Assembly (NCBI GenBank): GCA_002077065.1
Contig: NAJO01000031.1
Span: 372,001 to 436,000, forward strand
DNA length: 64,000 nt
DNA from: Cryoendolithus antarcticus
Taxonomy: Eukaryota > Ascomycota > Dothideomycetes > Cladosporiales > Cladosporiaceae
Reading direction: 5' to 3'
In this document: piece after piece, positions 40,512 through 51,511 of the stretch
How the letters are laid out: each line of letters opens with the position of its first letter
Numbering within the stretch: the stretch's first letter is position 1
Program-made: the position numbers and the translations under genes
The notes under the pieces: generated by a model
The model's input: the letters and a program-made list of their open reading frames with translations, nothing else
What the model was told of the DNA's origin: nothing
Database searches by the model: none

Positions 40512-42108
40512 ATGTACAAGCTCGCGCGTAGCAGGCAGCTCGCCTCCGCGTTCAAGCAAACAGTGGTAGAGATCTCCGCCCAATATAGCACATGAATATA
40601 GCTGATCATAGCAGAATGCTCCTATCCGACAAGCTACCCTCCCGCAACGGCGCAACCTCTCCATCCACGAGTACCGATCCGCACAACTACTTGACCAAGT
40701 ACGAGCAATCTTGAGAGCCACGACTGCCGCAGGCGCATGCTAACATAGTGCAGTATGGCATTGGTGTACCAAAGGGAGCAGTGGCTCACAGCGGGAAGGA
40801 GGCCGAGGAGGTAGCGAAGAGCATTGGTGCGTGATATAGGCCGACACGATAAGGCCAAATCACTGATCATTGCAGGTGGCGATGACATGGTCATCAAGGC
40901 TCAGGTCCTCGCTGGTGGCAGAGGCAAGGGTCACTTCGACAATGGCTTCAAGGGGGGTGTCAGAATCGTTTACTCGTGCGTCTCGAAGTGAAACGACGGA
41001 GGACAAGGCGACTAACAATATGACAGCCCACGAGAAGCCGGCATCCTCGCCGATCAAATGATTGGTCACAAGCTCATCACCAAGCAAACTGGCGAGCGTG
41101 GCCGCATCTGCAACAGTGTGTACATCGTCGAACGCAAATTCGCCCGCCGCGAGTTCTACCTCGCAATCCTCATGGACCGCGCCTCGCAATCACCTGTAAT
41201 CGTTGCCTCAAGCCAAGGCGGCATGGACATCGAGACCGTAGCCAAGGAGCAGCCCGATGCTATAATCACCACGAAAGTCGACATCCACACCGGCGTGACA
41301 GACGACATGGCCCGCAAGATCAGCGAGGAGCTCGGCTTCAGCCCGCAGTGCATCGAGCAGGCCATGGACACGATCAAGAAGCTATACAAGGTCTTCATGG
41401 AGAAGGACGCCACGCAGATTGAGATTAACCCGCTTTCCGAGACCTCTGATCACAAGGTGCTCTGCATGGATGCAAAGCTGAACTTCGACGACAACGCCGA
41501 TTTTCGGCAACAAGACGTCTTCAAGTGGCGCGATACCTCGCAAGAAGATGCCGATGAGGTCAAGGCTGCCGAGTCTGGCTTGAACTTCATCAAGCTCGAT
41601 GGCGATATCGGGTGCCTCGTCAATGGCGCAGGACTCGCGATGGCTACAATGGACATCATCAAGATGAACGGTGGGCAGCCGGCCAACTTCCTCGACGTGG
41701 GAGGTGGTGCTACGCCTGAGGCTATCCAAAAGGCTTTCGATCTCATTACCTCTGACCCCAAGGTCACGGCGATCTTTGTCAACATCTTCGGCGGTATCGT
41801 GCGATGCGATGCTATTGCTAAGGGCCTGATCCAAGTTGTGCAGACGATGGGCTTGCGGACTCCGGTCATTGCGCGCTTGCAGGGAACGAATATGGAGAAG
41901 GCGCATGAGCTGCTGAATGAGAGCGGATTAAAGATTTTCAGCATTGATGATTTGCAGAGTGCGGCGGAGAAGAGTGTACAGTTTTCAAAGGTTGTGAAGA
42001 TGGGTAAGTCCTTGCATCCATCGATGTACGTGAGCTCACGGATGAATGCTAACTTCACGTGTAGCGAGGGATATCGATGTTGGCGTCGAGTTCTCACTGG
42101 GCATCTAG
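40512..42108 (+). CDS. LSC2: Succinate-CoA ligase beta subunit, mitochondrial
   Basis: Six exons: 40512-40565, 40615-40698, 40754-40826, 40876-40975, 41027-42003 and 42065-42108 (443 aa; phases close). Introns are 49-61 nt with clear branch sites (e.g. CATGCTAACA in intron 2). Residues ~1-40 are an Arg/Ser-rich mitochondrial presequence ([14 protein letters not shown]). [20 protein letters not shown] then opens the ATP-grasp fold, with [20 protein letters not shown]. The C-terminal half has the Rossmann-like CoA-ligase domain ([30 protein letters not shown]). With the alpha subunit it makes succinate plus ATP/GTP from succinyl-CoA in the TCA cycle. The start diverges from the Lys-rich protein gene, 189 bases apart. 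Confidence 0.95.
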
Positions 42109-42474
42109 CGAGTGGGTTCGATTGTGTTGATAGCGCTGATACGTGTGTTATAACCATCCCGTCACAGATCCCCCACCAATGTGTTCATTCTTCACTTGTG
42201 AGACCCGGTATTAGTCGCTGCACCTGACACGGATCGTTCTGGGACTCGGTATCTTGCGGGCGCCTGAATCTCTGCGAGCGTTAATGCGGACTGAAATATA
42301 GGTACTGATGCTGATGTACGCAGGTAATGGACGCTGCATGTGGCGTCGCAGATGATATCTTCCCTTGTGTCTTCCATGACAACATCTCAACATACTTACT
42401 ATCTCTTCCCACGCCTGCATAAGGCATCCTCACCAGTACTTCAATCACTCACCAGAAGCAAGACCAGCGGAAAA
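42109..42474. other. Intergenic
   Basis: About 370 bases. No supported gene. An in-frame upstream stretch of the next ORF (from 42340) is not conserved-looking and is treated as leader. Confidence 0.35.
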
Positions 42475-42867
42475 ATGTGCAACCAAATCATCTCCCACTC
42501 GCATCCCTGCCTTCATCTCCGCTCCACAGCGCTCGAGATCTGCGATCAAGCCGAAGGCACCCTTGGACAAAACCCCTTTGACGGTACAGCAGGCGAATGG
42601 CTCTATGCTGAGCAGCCTGCGCCTGGACCATGTTCGGTCTGTGCGACTCCAGCTTGGGTGGAAAGTGCTGCAATTAAAAGGAATTCGGACGAGGATGGCA
42701 AGGCGGGGACTAGGACGGTACAGAGGCGACGGAATAGAAACGAGGCAGTCGAGGAGTGGAGCCGGGTCGATGGACCGAGTCATGGGAGTATGCTGGCTGA
42801 GAGGACCAGCGGCACAGACGGGAGATCGGGTATCGATCGCGAGGGAGATGGACGAGCTGAAGTCTGA
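42475..42867 (+). CDS. Small Cys-containing hypothetical protein (MC-type)
   Basis: Single exon, 130 aa from ATG 42475 (MCNQIISHSHPCLHLRS). Cys pattern MC...HPC...EIC...PCSVC resembles the many small ascomycete proteins that start with MC and carry a C-H-C-C-xx-C zinc-binding-like scaffold. The last ~65 residues are Arg/Gly/Asp-rich and disordered. It lies directly upstream of a second MC-type ORF on the same strand, so the two may be a diverged tandem pair. No signal peptide. Function unknown; the gene call rests on ORF length and the Cys pattern. Confidence 0.5.
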   Translation: MCNQIISHSHPCLHLRSTALEICDQAEGTLGQNPFDGTAGEWLYAEQPAPGPCSVCATPAWVESAAIKRNSDEDGKAGTRTVQRRRNRNEAVEEWSRVDGPSHGSMLAERTSGTDGRSGIDREGDGRAEV

Positions 42868-43089
42868 TGAAGTGAGCCAGAGATGTAAGCATTTTTGGCA
42901 TATGCGGCTACTGTGCGAATCACTCGGCTCAGCACCCAGAGGTTCTGGGAGTACTGACCTTTCGCCGGCAGCATTGACTGGCCGTAGAAGAGGTGACTGC
43001 TAGAATGTATGATTGCTCACCTTAACGGCTTGATCTCAAGGAGCGAGCCTCCTGCATCGACATCGACCAGACCAGACTGATCTAGCGAT

Positions 43090-43467
43090 ATGTGCGCCGT
43101 CACGCTTACCGTTCTCGCCGACTGCACTCACGAACTACCAACCATCGAGTACTGCGACAAAGCTACCGCCGACGTCAAGAAATACGAGGAGAAACTCAAA
43201 TGCGGCGAGAAAGTCGATCCACCAAAGACGTGTACGGAGTCTTTGGGCTGGAACATCCATACTAGCCTCGATGCAAGCAGTTCATAGGCTCTATGTTCTT
43301 TTCCCTGAAGTTGCTGACATTGACAGGCCCCGGTGACTTGCGACAAGTGCAAGACTTGGCTGATCGAGAAGGGTAAGCGGACTTCTGGCGGCGTTGCGAA
43401 GGCTACAGGGGAGGCAGGGCAGTCTGTGGAGGGCACTGCCGGTGTCGAGTGGATGGAAAAGCGGTGA
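43090..43467 (+). CDS. Small Cys-containing hypothetical protein, second of pair (structure uncertain)
   Basis: ATG 43090 (MCAVTLTVLADCTHELPTIE). Unspliced, the frame stops at 43287. Downstream, another frame reads PVTCDKCKTWLIEKGKR up to a stop near 43467, and supplies the C-x-x-C expected of the family. A branch/acceptor (TTGCTGACATTGACAG, ~43312-43327) suggests a splice, but the best donor (GTACGG after DPPKTC) gives the wrong phase for the CxxC frame. So either the donor is elsewhere, or the frame is broken. The gene shares the MC...C...C order with its neighbour at 42475. I am unsure of exon boundaries and product. Confidence 0.4.
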
Positions 43468-43704
43468 GGTCGCTGCAGCATCTGTTGAAGCATGTGCAGA
43501 AGAAGAGCTTCCTTAGTCTCCGTCGCTAGCAGACGAAGATGCGACAATTCGGGATCGCGACTTACGGTCGAAGAGCGGCACGCTGAGATAAGCTGAAGCC
43601 CTGGGGTTTTGATGAACGACAAGCCTGACGAGGTAGGCGATCGACCCAGCCTGGTCTATGCAATTGAAGCATATCTGCGAATGCTTTATCGCCCTCGCTA
43701 CGGT

Positions 43705-44439
43705 TTATTTCGCAGCCTGCTTCGCCGCCATACGGTCATGCTCGTCGATGTCCCTATGACTATTAGTGTCTGTTTCACACAGAGTAGGAGCGTATTGACT
43801 TACGTCGCCTCCCACGGATAGTTGATCCAAACATCCCCTGTCGTCACCGCAGCGATATACCGATCACCATCAATCACATCAGCAGGCAGCGACCCCTTCT
43901 TCGGCTTGTCCTTGTTGTGTAGCACGAAGATCGAGAACTTCGTGTCCTCAGCGTCACGTCCGAGAGCCTTCGCAGCCGCAGCTACATCCGACTGTAGCTC
44001 CTTGACAGCATACTCGAGCGTCGTCCTCGTGTCGTCAACCTCATCGACGATCAGCACGTTCTTGCCGATGAGGTTCGCCATTTCGAGACTGCTCAGATCC
44101 AGCCATTGCGTTCGTGTGACTTTGGTGCCGGGTTTCTCGACCTCTGTGTCGTTTCCGAGTTGTTCATAGAGTGATAGTCCGATAGCTTGAATGGGGATGT
44201 TGGGATGGCCCGGTCGCTTGATGAAGCTTCGGAGAATTCGTGCTGGTACGTAGCCGCCTCCACCGATCGCGATCATCAAGTTGGGTTTGATGTCGTCGAG
44301 GATACGTTGTGCAGAGGCTTGGCAGAGTTTATGTACCTCTCGATCAATCAGCCGACAGTCAATTGTGGCGCTGATGAGCACGTGTGGGCGATGTATCGAG
44401 TCTTACCTCATTGTACGACACGTACAGCTTTTCCACCAT
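43705..44439 (-). CDS. Hypoxanthine/xanthine-guanine phosphoribosyltransferase
   Basis: Three exons: 44439-44407, 44336-43804 and 43753-43705 (204 aa). Introns of 70 nt (GTAAGA...GAGAG) and 50 nt (GTAAGT...CATAG) both preserve phase. The start MVEKLYVSYNEVHKLCQASA and the glycine turn NLMIAIGGGGYVPARILRSF are typical of fungal Hpt1/Xpt1. The PRPP-binding motif is VLIVDEVDDTRTTLEYAV. The final exon gives TDIDEHDRMAAKQAAK, closely matching family C-termini, which confirms it. The enzyme salvages purine bases to nucleotides with PRPP in the cytosol. Which base is preferred (hypoxanthine/guanine or xanthine) is not decided by sequence alone. Confidence 0.92.
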
Positions 44440-47400
44440 CTTGTCTGGGTTGATGATTATTGCACTTGATACGAGAGCCTTCTTGCTGCCCAGGCCTTCG
44501 ATTCACGCCCAATCGAATGCAATTCTATTGTTCTGCAGTTCAGTTCGCCAAAAATTAAAAGTTTTGACACTTGCGGAAAGTGGGTCCAGGGTCCTTCACT
44601 TCGAGCTAAATTGCATGCCTTATACATGAACATGAGACTCGATAGAGCGTCACTGCAGGCCTCACTTGTGCAACAGGTCATGAGATGTTTCATTTGTAGA
44701 CGCAGCACGTCTCTCTGTACGAAACGCCCTTCTTACCGGCGCCGACTCCATCATTGAATTAGCGCCTACTATCGAGAGTTACGGTGAAGTACGCTTACTT
44801 TTGATCATGAGGTATGAGACTGTAGACCATAGGGTATTGGAGACGCGCTCGCATATATCACTGAACAAGATTCTCGCACTGCAGTGGAGCGTAGCTCTGC
44901 TGATCTCGGCAATCGTCATGGCAATGAGCACCGCACCGAGTGGGTGCTCTGAGCCATGTGGTCGCCCATGGCATTCTCAACGCATTATGTGATGGTATTG
45001 AATCTCTCACCAAGCTGCGACGCGAGCCACACAGACCTGAAGTCAAGCACTGACACTCGTAATGGTAGAAGGAACGCAAGAGTTGCTGAACTGACAGACG
45101 TCTACCCTGAGTATTCATCGACGGTCCCTCATGTGTGCTCTTACCTCAGGCCGAACACGTACGAAGGTAGACTCTCGGAGTTGCAAACGTTACAATCGAA
45201 GATAGCGCAATGACGCTACCAGTAAGGCTTTCTAGGCGACAGTACGTGAGCACAACGTCGATGAAGTCGATCACGATGGACCACATATGGCCCGAACATG
45301 TGCTCGACAGCGTTCTCAGACGGCGGCTTTGCTTCGAGGTCTTCTCCGAGTGCTCGCACAGTAGCATGCTATGTCGGACCGTTGGTATGGAGGATGAAGA
45401 CGAAACCTTCGAACCCACAGCATGTTGTGTCTAACAGAATCATTGTCTGGAGAGTGATATGGTCAGATCCGAGCAAATCCGCTCACCGTACTGACCACAA
45501 TGGGCCGGCCTACAGGCTCATTGGTCGCCAGCACAGTGACTACCAGATTCACCGTGCCGTTCAAGAGAGGTTCTGCGTTGTGCTGGCATACCGTTATGAC
45601 CAAGGGTAGGCGTGCGACGATCGGGTCAGGGCGGGCATGGTAAGCCTGAGCCGCCAAGCTGCTTCTGCGTCGCAGCGTGCGTACTATCGACATTCTGCCT
45701 ACGCGGCCTTTTGGCATTGCCGTCTGATCATGGCGCGTAGCTGAGACCCAAGGCTGCCTCGCAGACAGGCAAGCCGCGAACGCACACTAAACTCATAGTG
45801 GCTAATCGGGGCTGCCCGATGGACACAATGGCACCTCTGATGTGTGTGTATGAAAAGAGCCATTCTTGAAGATGCAGGCGAGTACCGGTCATGTCACGTA
45901 CCAGTCCTTGTCGTCGAAGGGTTACCCGTTGGTCTCTCAAGTCTCCCACAGCAGCGCAGCCTTGCGTTGCAGGTTCTGCCAAGAGTCAGCTGACTTACCG
46001 ATTCTTGCAGCCCGCGACTATCCGCACGCGTCCGGCAAGTCGCCCTTGAATTCAACCCGAGTGTGAGGGTTTGAGGCCCGTGCTCGACTTTTGCCCGGAA
46101 GTATTTTGCAAGGCATCGGATCAGCGAAAGTCCGCGAGCATCTGGAACCGCTCGCGTAGTCACGTAGCGGGCCAGCCCTGCCTTTCTGTGAAGTGGAAAG
46201 TACCAAATTTCGCCGACGACAAGGAAACGCGCCGCACTCAATGCGCCACTGTGAGTGGATGCTCGACGGCCATCGCCAGGTGCCGTGTAGACGGCGACGC
46301 CAGGAACACGACAGTCGAGACTTGTTTCGTGTGTGTGCATCATCTCCGGACGAAGATCGTCGAAGTATTACCAGTACCCGACAACGTTGTAAGCACCCGC
46401 CATGACACACCGGTGACACTGTCTCACACACGAGATCGGCACAAATTTGACCTTAGCTAGTAGGCAGCCAATCATAGAGCATGTCAGAATACAAGGCGAT
46501 CATTAGGGCCGCCAGCCAATTGAGAGGGGCAGCGATTCAAGCCTCATGTGTACGTTGCCGAAAATTGCCTGGCTCGACCGGCCAATTATGTATGACCTCT
46601 GGTTTACACTGTATCGCTGCTGCGGTCTGACTGTTGCACGCACGATGGCGACGCAATACCTAGCAGGCTGCCAGCGCGGTGCACACCGATGCAACTTGGT
46701 CTCGAACCACGCATCGGGTGATTCCGCTTCAAAAGACGACATCACTGCGAGACGCAGCGAAATCGAGGTGGTCGTACTCGCACAAACCGTGCTCGGCAGT
46801 AACCCGCATGCGTCGAGTCACGACGCGCCAGTACGTAAAGTCACTAGCGTTGGTCGTCTTGGATCTTCTGGAAGAGCAGGCAAAAGTTTGACTTGACGCG
46901 GCAAGCTGCCGCGTGACGCACGCCCGAAGGCGCGAGTTAGCCTCGTGTCGCCCCGGCATGGGCACGAACGGCTTCGGTGATTGGCTGCGTAGATCATACA
47001 AGCCATCAACGATCAGCATGGAAAGGTTTCTGCCTTCATGACAAGAGCAGCCAATCAAGCACGTCTTCGACAGCCTCCAAGTATGTGGTCCCACGCCAAC
47101 GTCGCTACGAGATTGCAGGGCGGCACGTTGGAGTGATCCTTCGCGACTCGCCCATCATCGACAGCGCGGACCGCACAGCGTGGTGGGAGATGCTGTCACC
47201 GATTGCAGGTCGCTGCAGGTTGTGCGTCCGACGAAAAGAGCCTTTGCACGACGCACCCAACGAAATGTCGCCTGGGCCATCAAACGCAGGCCTGCAGACG
47301 GCAAGTCGCTCAGCCACCCAATTGCCTTGTGCATGGCCCGCCCACTTCCACGCAAGCTCGCAGCTTGCAGCTTGCAGCGGTGGACTGTGCTTCCTCCGTC

Positions 47401-48087
47401 CACGGCTGGGGTGATGCAACGGCCTAGGTAAGATCTGGCTAGCCTCATCCTGCTTCAGAAAACACATGGATCCAGCGTGCGGTGGAGCTAGCGTCCAGGG
47501 CGTCCCGTGCGAGACTAGCGTGCCTGCTGGGATCGTGCGCTACTCCAACCCTCAAGATTAGCTCACGCTACGTATTGTGTATGTCGTCTAGAGGCGAAGT
47601 ACTCATACGAACATGGGTGTGCCACTCTACTGGCTACAGCCTTCTGTCGCAAAGGCATACATACAAACGAGCTCGCATCTGCAAATCCGTTGCCTTCGCC
47701 ACAGCATCACTTCGACTCAACCGACACTCCTTTCTCTTGGGTAGGCTCAGCTCATTGCACTCATACAACGCCTTCTATCATTCTGGGGGTTACCATTACT
47801 ACGCCCTGCTTAGCCTTGGATCATCGCCCTGCCGACTACTTCACTGTTGTTGGCTACCTTCACGCCTTGTCCTTGGATTTCATAATACCATCTGGCCCAC
47901 TGCTTCCTGGGTTCTACCATTAATATCAGCAGTCCAGCTCGGGCTTGACTCAATCGACGCCAGTATCGTCGTTGTCTTCCATTGATCTGCTCTCTCAAAT
48001 CTTGTTCTTTGCTACTCATGATAGCACGTCGAACTTGACCGGGCTCTACTTTGCGTTCCTGGGGAGTGCTGAGTGTCTGTTACTACC
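44440..48087. other. Gene-poor block, 3.6 kb
   Basis: The longest stretch without a supported gene in the window. All ORFs are short, overlap on several frames and show no domain signal. No terminal inverted repeats, transposase motifs or tRNA were recognised. The last ~500 bases (from ~47600) are CT/CA-rich and may be a long leader of the kinase gene, with a short uORF at 48018-48038. Confidence 0.5.
48018..48038 (+). promoter_or_regulatory. Upstream ORF before the kinase gene
   Basis: ATGATAGCACGTCGAACTTGA encodes a hexapeptide that ends 49 bases before the kinase ATG (48088). If the leader is transcribed, it could dampen translation. Whether the transcript starts upstream of it is not known. 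Confidence 0.3.
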
Positions 48088-49384
48088 ATGCTACCAACTC
48101 CACCGGACTCCCCTAAGCTTTCGGGAAGTCCACTGGATCACAGGATAGGATCGACCATTGGTGGCTACATTCAACTGGTCGATGTTCTTGGCATCGGGGC
48201 CTACGGAACGGTTTATGAGGCCCGCAATGTTGTCACTGGAGCTCAGTATGCAGTGAAAGCACTCAACAAATCTGGCCTCGACCAACGACAACGGAAGTTC
48301 CAGCAACGAGAGATTGAGCTGCACTATCTGGCTAGCCAGCATGACAGCGTTGTGTCCATGCACAAGGTGATTGATGGTCCGGAGTGCACCTTCGTCGTTC
48401 TCGAGTACTGCCCTGAGGGTGACTTGTTCTCGAAGATCACTGAGGAAGGCCACTACGTGGGAGAGGATGCCAAGGTCCGACAGGTCTTCCTGCAGATCCT
48501 CCGTGCTGTTCAGTCTTGCCATGCCCAGAACATCTACCATCGTGATCTCAAGCCTGAGAACATCCTGGTCAAGGACAATGGCTTTACCGTCAAGCTTGCG
48601 GACTTTGGACTTGCCACCACAGACGCCGTGACTGCGGACTTTGGATGCGGATCGATATTCTACATGTCTCCAGGTACTTCGGATCCTGCCACCCTCTCAT
48701 GGTTGAAGCTCGCTGACACACCGAACAGAATGTCAAGATACGAACCCACACCCGTTGGCATGCTACAAATCAGCACCCAACGACGTGTGGTCCCTCGGTG
48801 TGATTTTGGTCAACCTGACATGCGGCCGTAACCCTTGGAAGCGCGCTGCGGTCGAGGATGCCACGTTTAAAGCCTTTCGACGAGACTCCAACTTCCTGCA
48901 AACCATTTTGCCGGTGACGGACGATTGCAATGCCATTCTAAAGAGGATCTTTGATGTCAACCCCGACACCAGAATTACGCTCCCGGAGCTGATTGCAGTG
49001 TTTGAGAGGCAGCCTAGGTTGACCCAAGGATCGAAGGAGCCTTTGTCGCCCATGTATTCCCCCTTGCACACTCCATCGACGTCGCAGGACTCGGGCTACT
49101 TCGAAGGACCTGACTCTCCTTTTGATGCTTTGCCAGCACCACAATATCCCGTTGCTCGAACGACTTACGCTCCGTCTCCTCCAGTTTTCTTGCCCACGCC
49201 ACCGCACTCCAGGCAGTGCACGCCTCCACCACAACAACATACGACACAGCAATCGCAGATCTCCGCCTTCCAGAGACCTGTGGTTGCTTTCCCACCCTTC
49301 ACTACCTCCTGGAATCGCTGTGGGAACTACTTCTCGAACTTCGCTGCACCGCAGTGCCCTCCCTACTGGTCGATGGCCTACTGA
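48088..49384 (+). CDS. Ran1/Vhs1-like Ser/Thr protein kinase
   Basis: Two exons: 48088-48673 and 48729-49384 (413 aa). The 55-nt intron (GTACTT, branch GCTGACAC, GAACAG) joins MSP with ECQDTN in the APE-loop region. Start MLPTPPDSPKL. The kinase domain covers residues ~28-310, with glycine loop GIGAYGTVYEA, AVK lysine (YAVKAL), catalytic HRDLKPEN, DFG (LADFGLATTD) and MSPE. The last ~100 residues are Pro/Ser/Gln-rich (TPSTSQDSGYF, PTPPHSRQCTPPPQ). The order and the NDVWSLGVILVNLTCGRNPWKRA segment point to the fungal Ran1/Pat1-Vhs1-Sks1 kinase group, which links nutrient state to growth, meiosis or glucose response. The exact orthologue is uncertain. Confidence 0.88.
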
Positions 49385-51511
49385 TACTCGATGCTTTCAC
49401 TTGACCCACTTACCTACTCACATGGTGCGATGATATTACAACCCGTTCTTTACGCTTCTTTCCTGGACTGGACATACACTGTCTGCTTTGCTTATACATG
49501 GGAGAGGACTGGTCTGTACGATGCGATATACCCGGATGTACTTGTTTGCGGCGCTTGTGCATGGTCACTGAGCACTGGATGAGAGAGGAGAAAAGTTGCT
49601 GGCGCTTACACTGTAGATGACTGGGACGGTAGCATCAGAACTGCTGGCGTTGAGCAATGGGCTCGTTGGTGACCCGAATCGTGATGTACGCCTTAGTTGC
49701 CACGCTGGATGGCGCTCTGTGTATGACTAGGCACGACCGGCATCTTAGTGCCGTATGGATGAAAGTCCGACGCAATGTCGTTCAAGATCCCCCGTCCCCT
49801 ACACCTCGCATTGCCATAGATCCTGCGCTCCATAACGGTCACGTGTTGATCATATGCCCTTATCTGCTCAATTCATCTGTCTACATTGCGCCAACCACGG
49901 CGCTCAGCCCTCGCTTCTGCACACTCATCAAAGAATCCCTCAACCTGAGGCAGCCAATCCCATCCGCAGCCCCTCCAAGCCACCCTGCACCTCGCCTCCT
50001 GTCTCCTGCAAGCCCCCAGCGCCTGGGAAAGGTACTCACCCGACGTACCACCGAGCAAGTATCACCGTGGCTGCGGGCTGGACGCGCAAGCCGCCCGTGT
50101 CGCGGCCTTCTACGTGACGCACCGTCGTGATCGGCCGCTCGTACTATATGTTCGTATAAGCTCTACCATCATCCATGCACAAGCGAGGATGTGCGGATCG
50201 CAGACACGTCGACACGTGTCGATCACACCGTTGACGCTCCGGCACTTGTGTGCTGGGATTCTTGGGTGGAGGACCGTGTGGTGAGACAGACGGATGGTGC
50301 TGCGGGCGAAGGCTTTGACAGCGTCTGCCTGGTCGGAGGTTGGCTGCGAGACAGACTCTCGTGCGACGGAGTTTGGAACGGGCTACTCTATCACCTGCGA
50401 TCCTTTGCCTTGGCGGGCGGTTGATCCTGCAGTCAGGCCGCTACGATACTGAGGCATACGAAGTCTCACGAGTGTCTCCGCAGCCTTCGACTCGTCCTCT
50501 CACGGTCGGAGATGTGCCTTCCGGAATATTGCTAGAAGGTCGTATATCGATCGATGATGAACCACACAGCGACCAATGCCTCCAGCATCAAAGATTTCGA
50601 TACGCACCACCCATTCAACAATTGACCTTAATGATCGACAGCACTGTAGTGCTTACAGCAACCACACTTTCCGCCCCACCCGCATCTTCCTTGCCAAGTC
50701 CACTCTAAACGCCCTGCGCAGCAGGCATGGCATTCCCAAGTGGCGAACAAACCCGATGGCAGCGCTCCAGACTCCTTCCGTCTCACCCAGCACATGCACA
50801 ATGCCGTCCACCAACCTTTTGGCGCGACCGATTGATTAGCTCAACTCACTGGTCGCGATCGTTCTACCACACCCGCTGGCGTGCATGAAAGATGTGCAGC
50901 CCAGCAGTCGAACACGGGAAAGCCGTCATGCATTGCATCGGGAGATCCAAGAGCTCTGACGCAAGTAGTCTGAAGTGTCACGCCGCTAACCGGCCGCTTC
51001 ATGCATGCAGACAGGCAAGATGAGCTGACTCGAAGTGTGTCAGGTGAGTTTTGCGGAGCTGGTGCCGTGGTGAGCTGACTGCATGCAGAAATTACAGTAT
51101 AAGACGTGGAGCGCTGCTTGGATGGAGAGAACAGATGGATGCACGTGACGGGATGAGAGCGGACTTTTAACTCGTGACGGGAGAGACGCCTAGGTGTTGA
51201 TCGGTCGTAGTATGCATGCGTGTCTCTGATATACCGTAGGTACCGCGATGTACCAAGACTACTGTACCACCCTGGCCCCGGGCAACGTTCACCGCTGTTT
51301 ATACCCGCTCGCTGGTATAGCCGGGTAACCGCTCAAGTATGGCACCACGACCCGTCCACACCCGTCATACCCGTGCTGCTCCCAGTGAACTCTATGATAG
51401 ACGACAGTCCAAGTCCGTGGCACTGCGCTCCAAGACCCAATGTCACTGCTTGCATGAACCCATCCCCACCCCAATGCTCCGTCCACCCAACACCGCCCAA
51501 GGCACGAAACC
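49385..51511. other. Intergenic, sparse 2.1 kb
   Basis: 3' flank of the kinase gene and 3' flank of PRP4 (convergent). Only short ORFs without domain signal. A 14-base palindrome TCGACACGTGTCGA with a central CACGTG is at 50209-50222. GTGAGC...CTGACTGCATGCAG-like splice signals near 51060-51090 are isolated. Confidence 0.45.
50209..50222. repeat. 14-base palindrome with central E-box
   Basis: TCGACACGTGTCGA reads the same on both strands and contains CACGTG, the recognition core of basic helix-loop-helix factors. It lies far from any start codon, so a regulatory role is only a possibility. Confidence 0.4.

Noticed and set aside
45894..47467. Several 100-150-codon ORFs on both strands in the gene-poor block
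   Set aside because: They overlap one another in many frames and none shows domain features, splice structure or a recognisable transposon protein.
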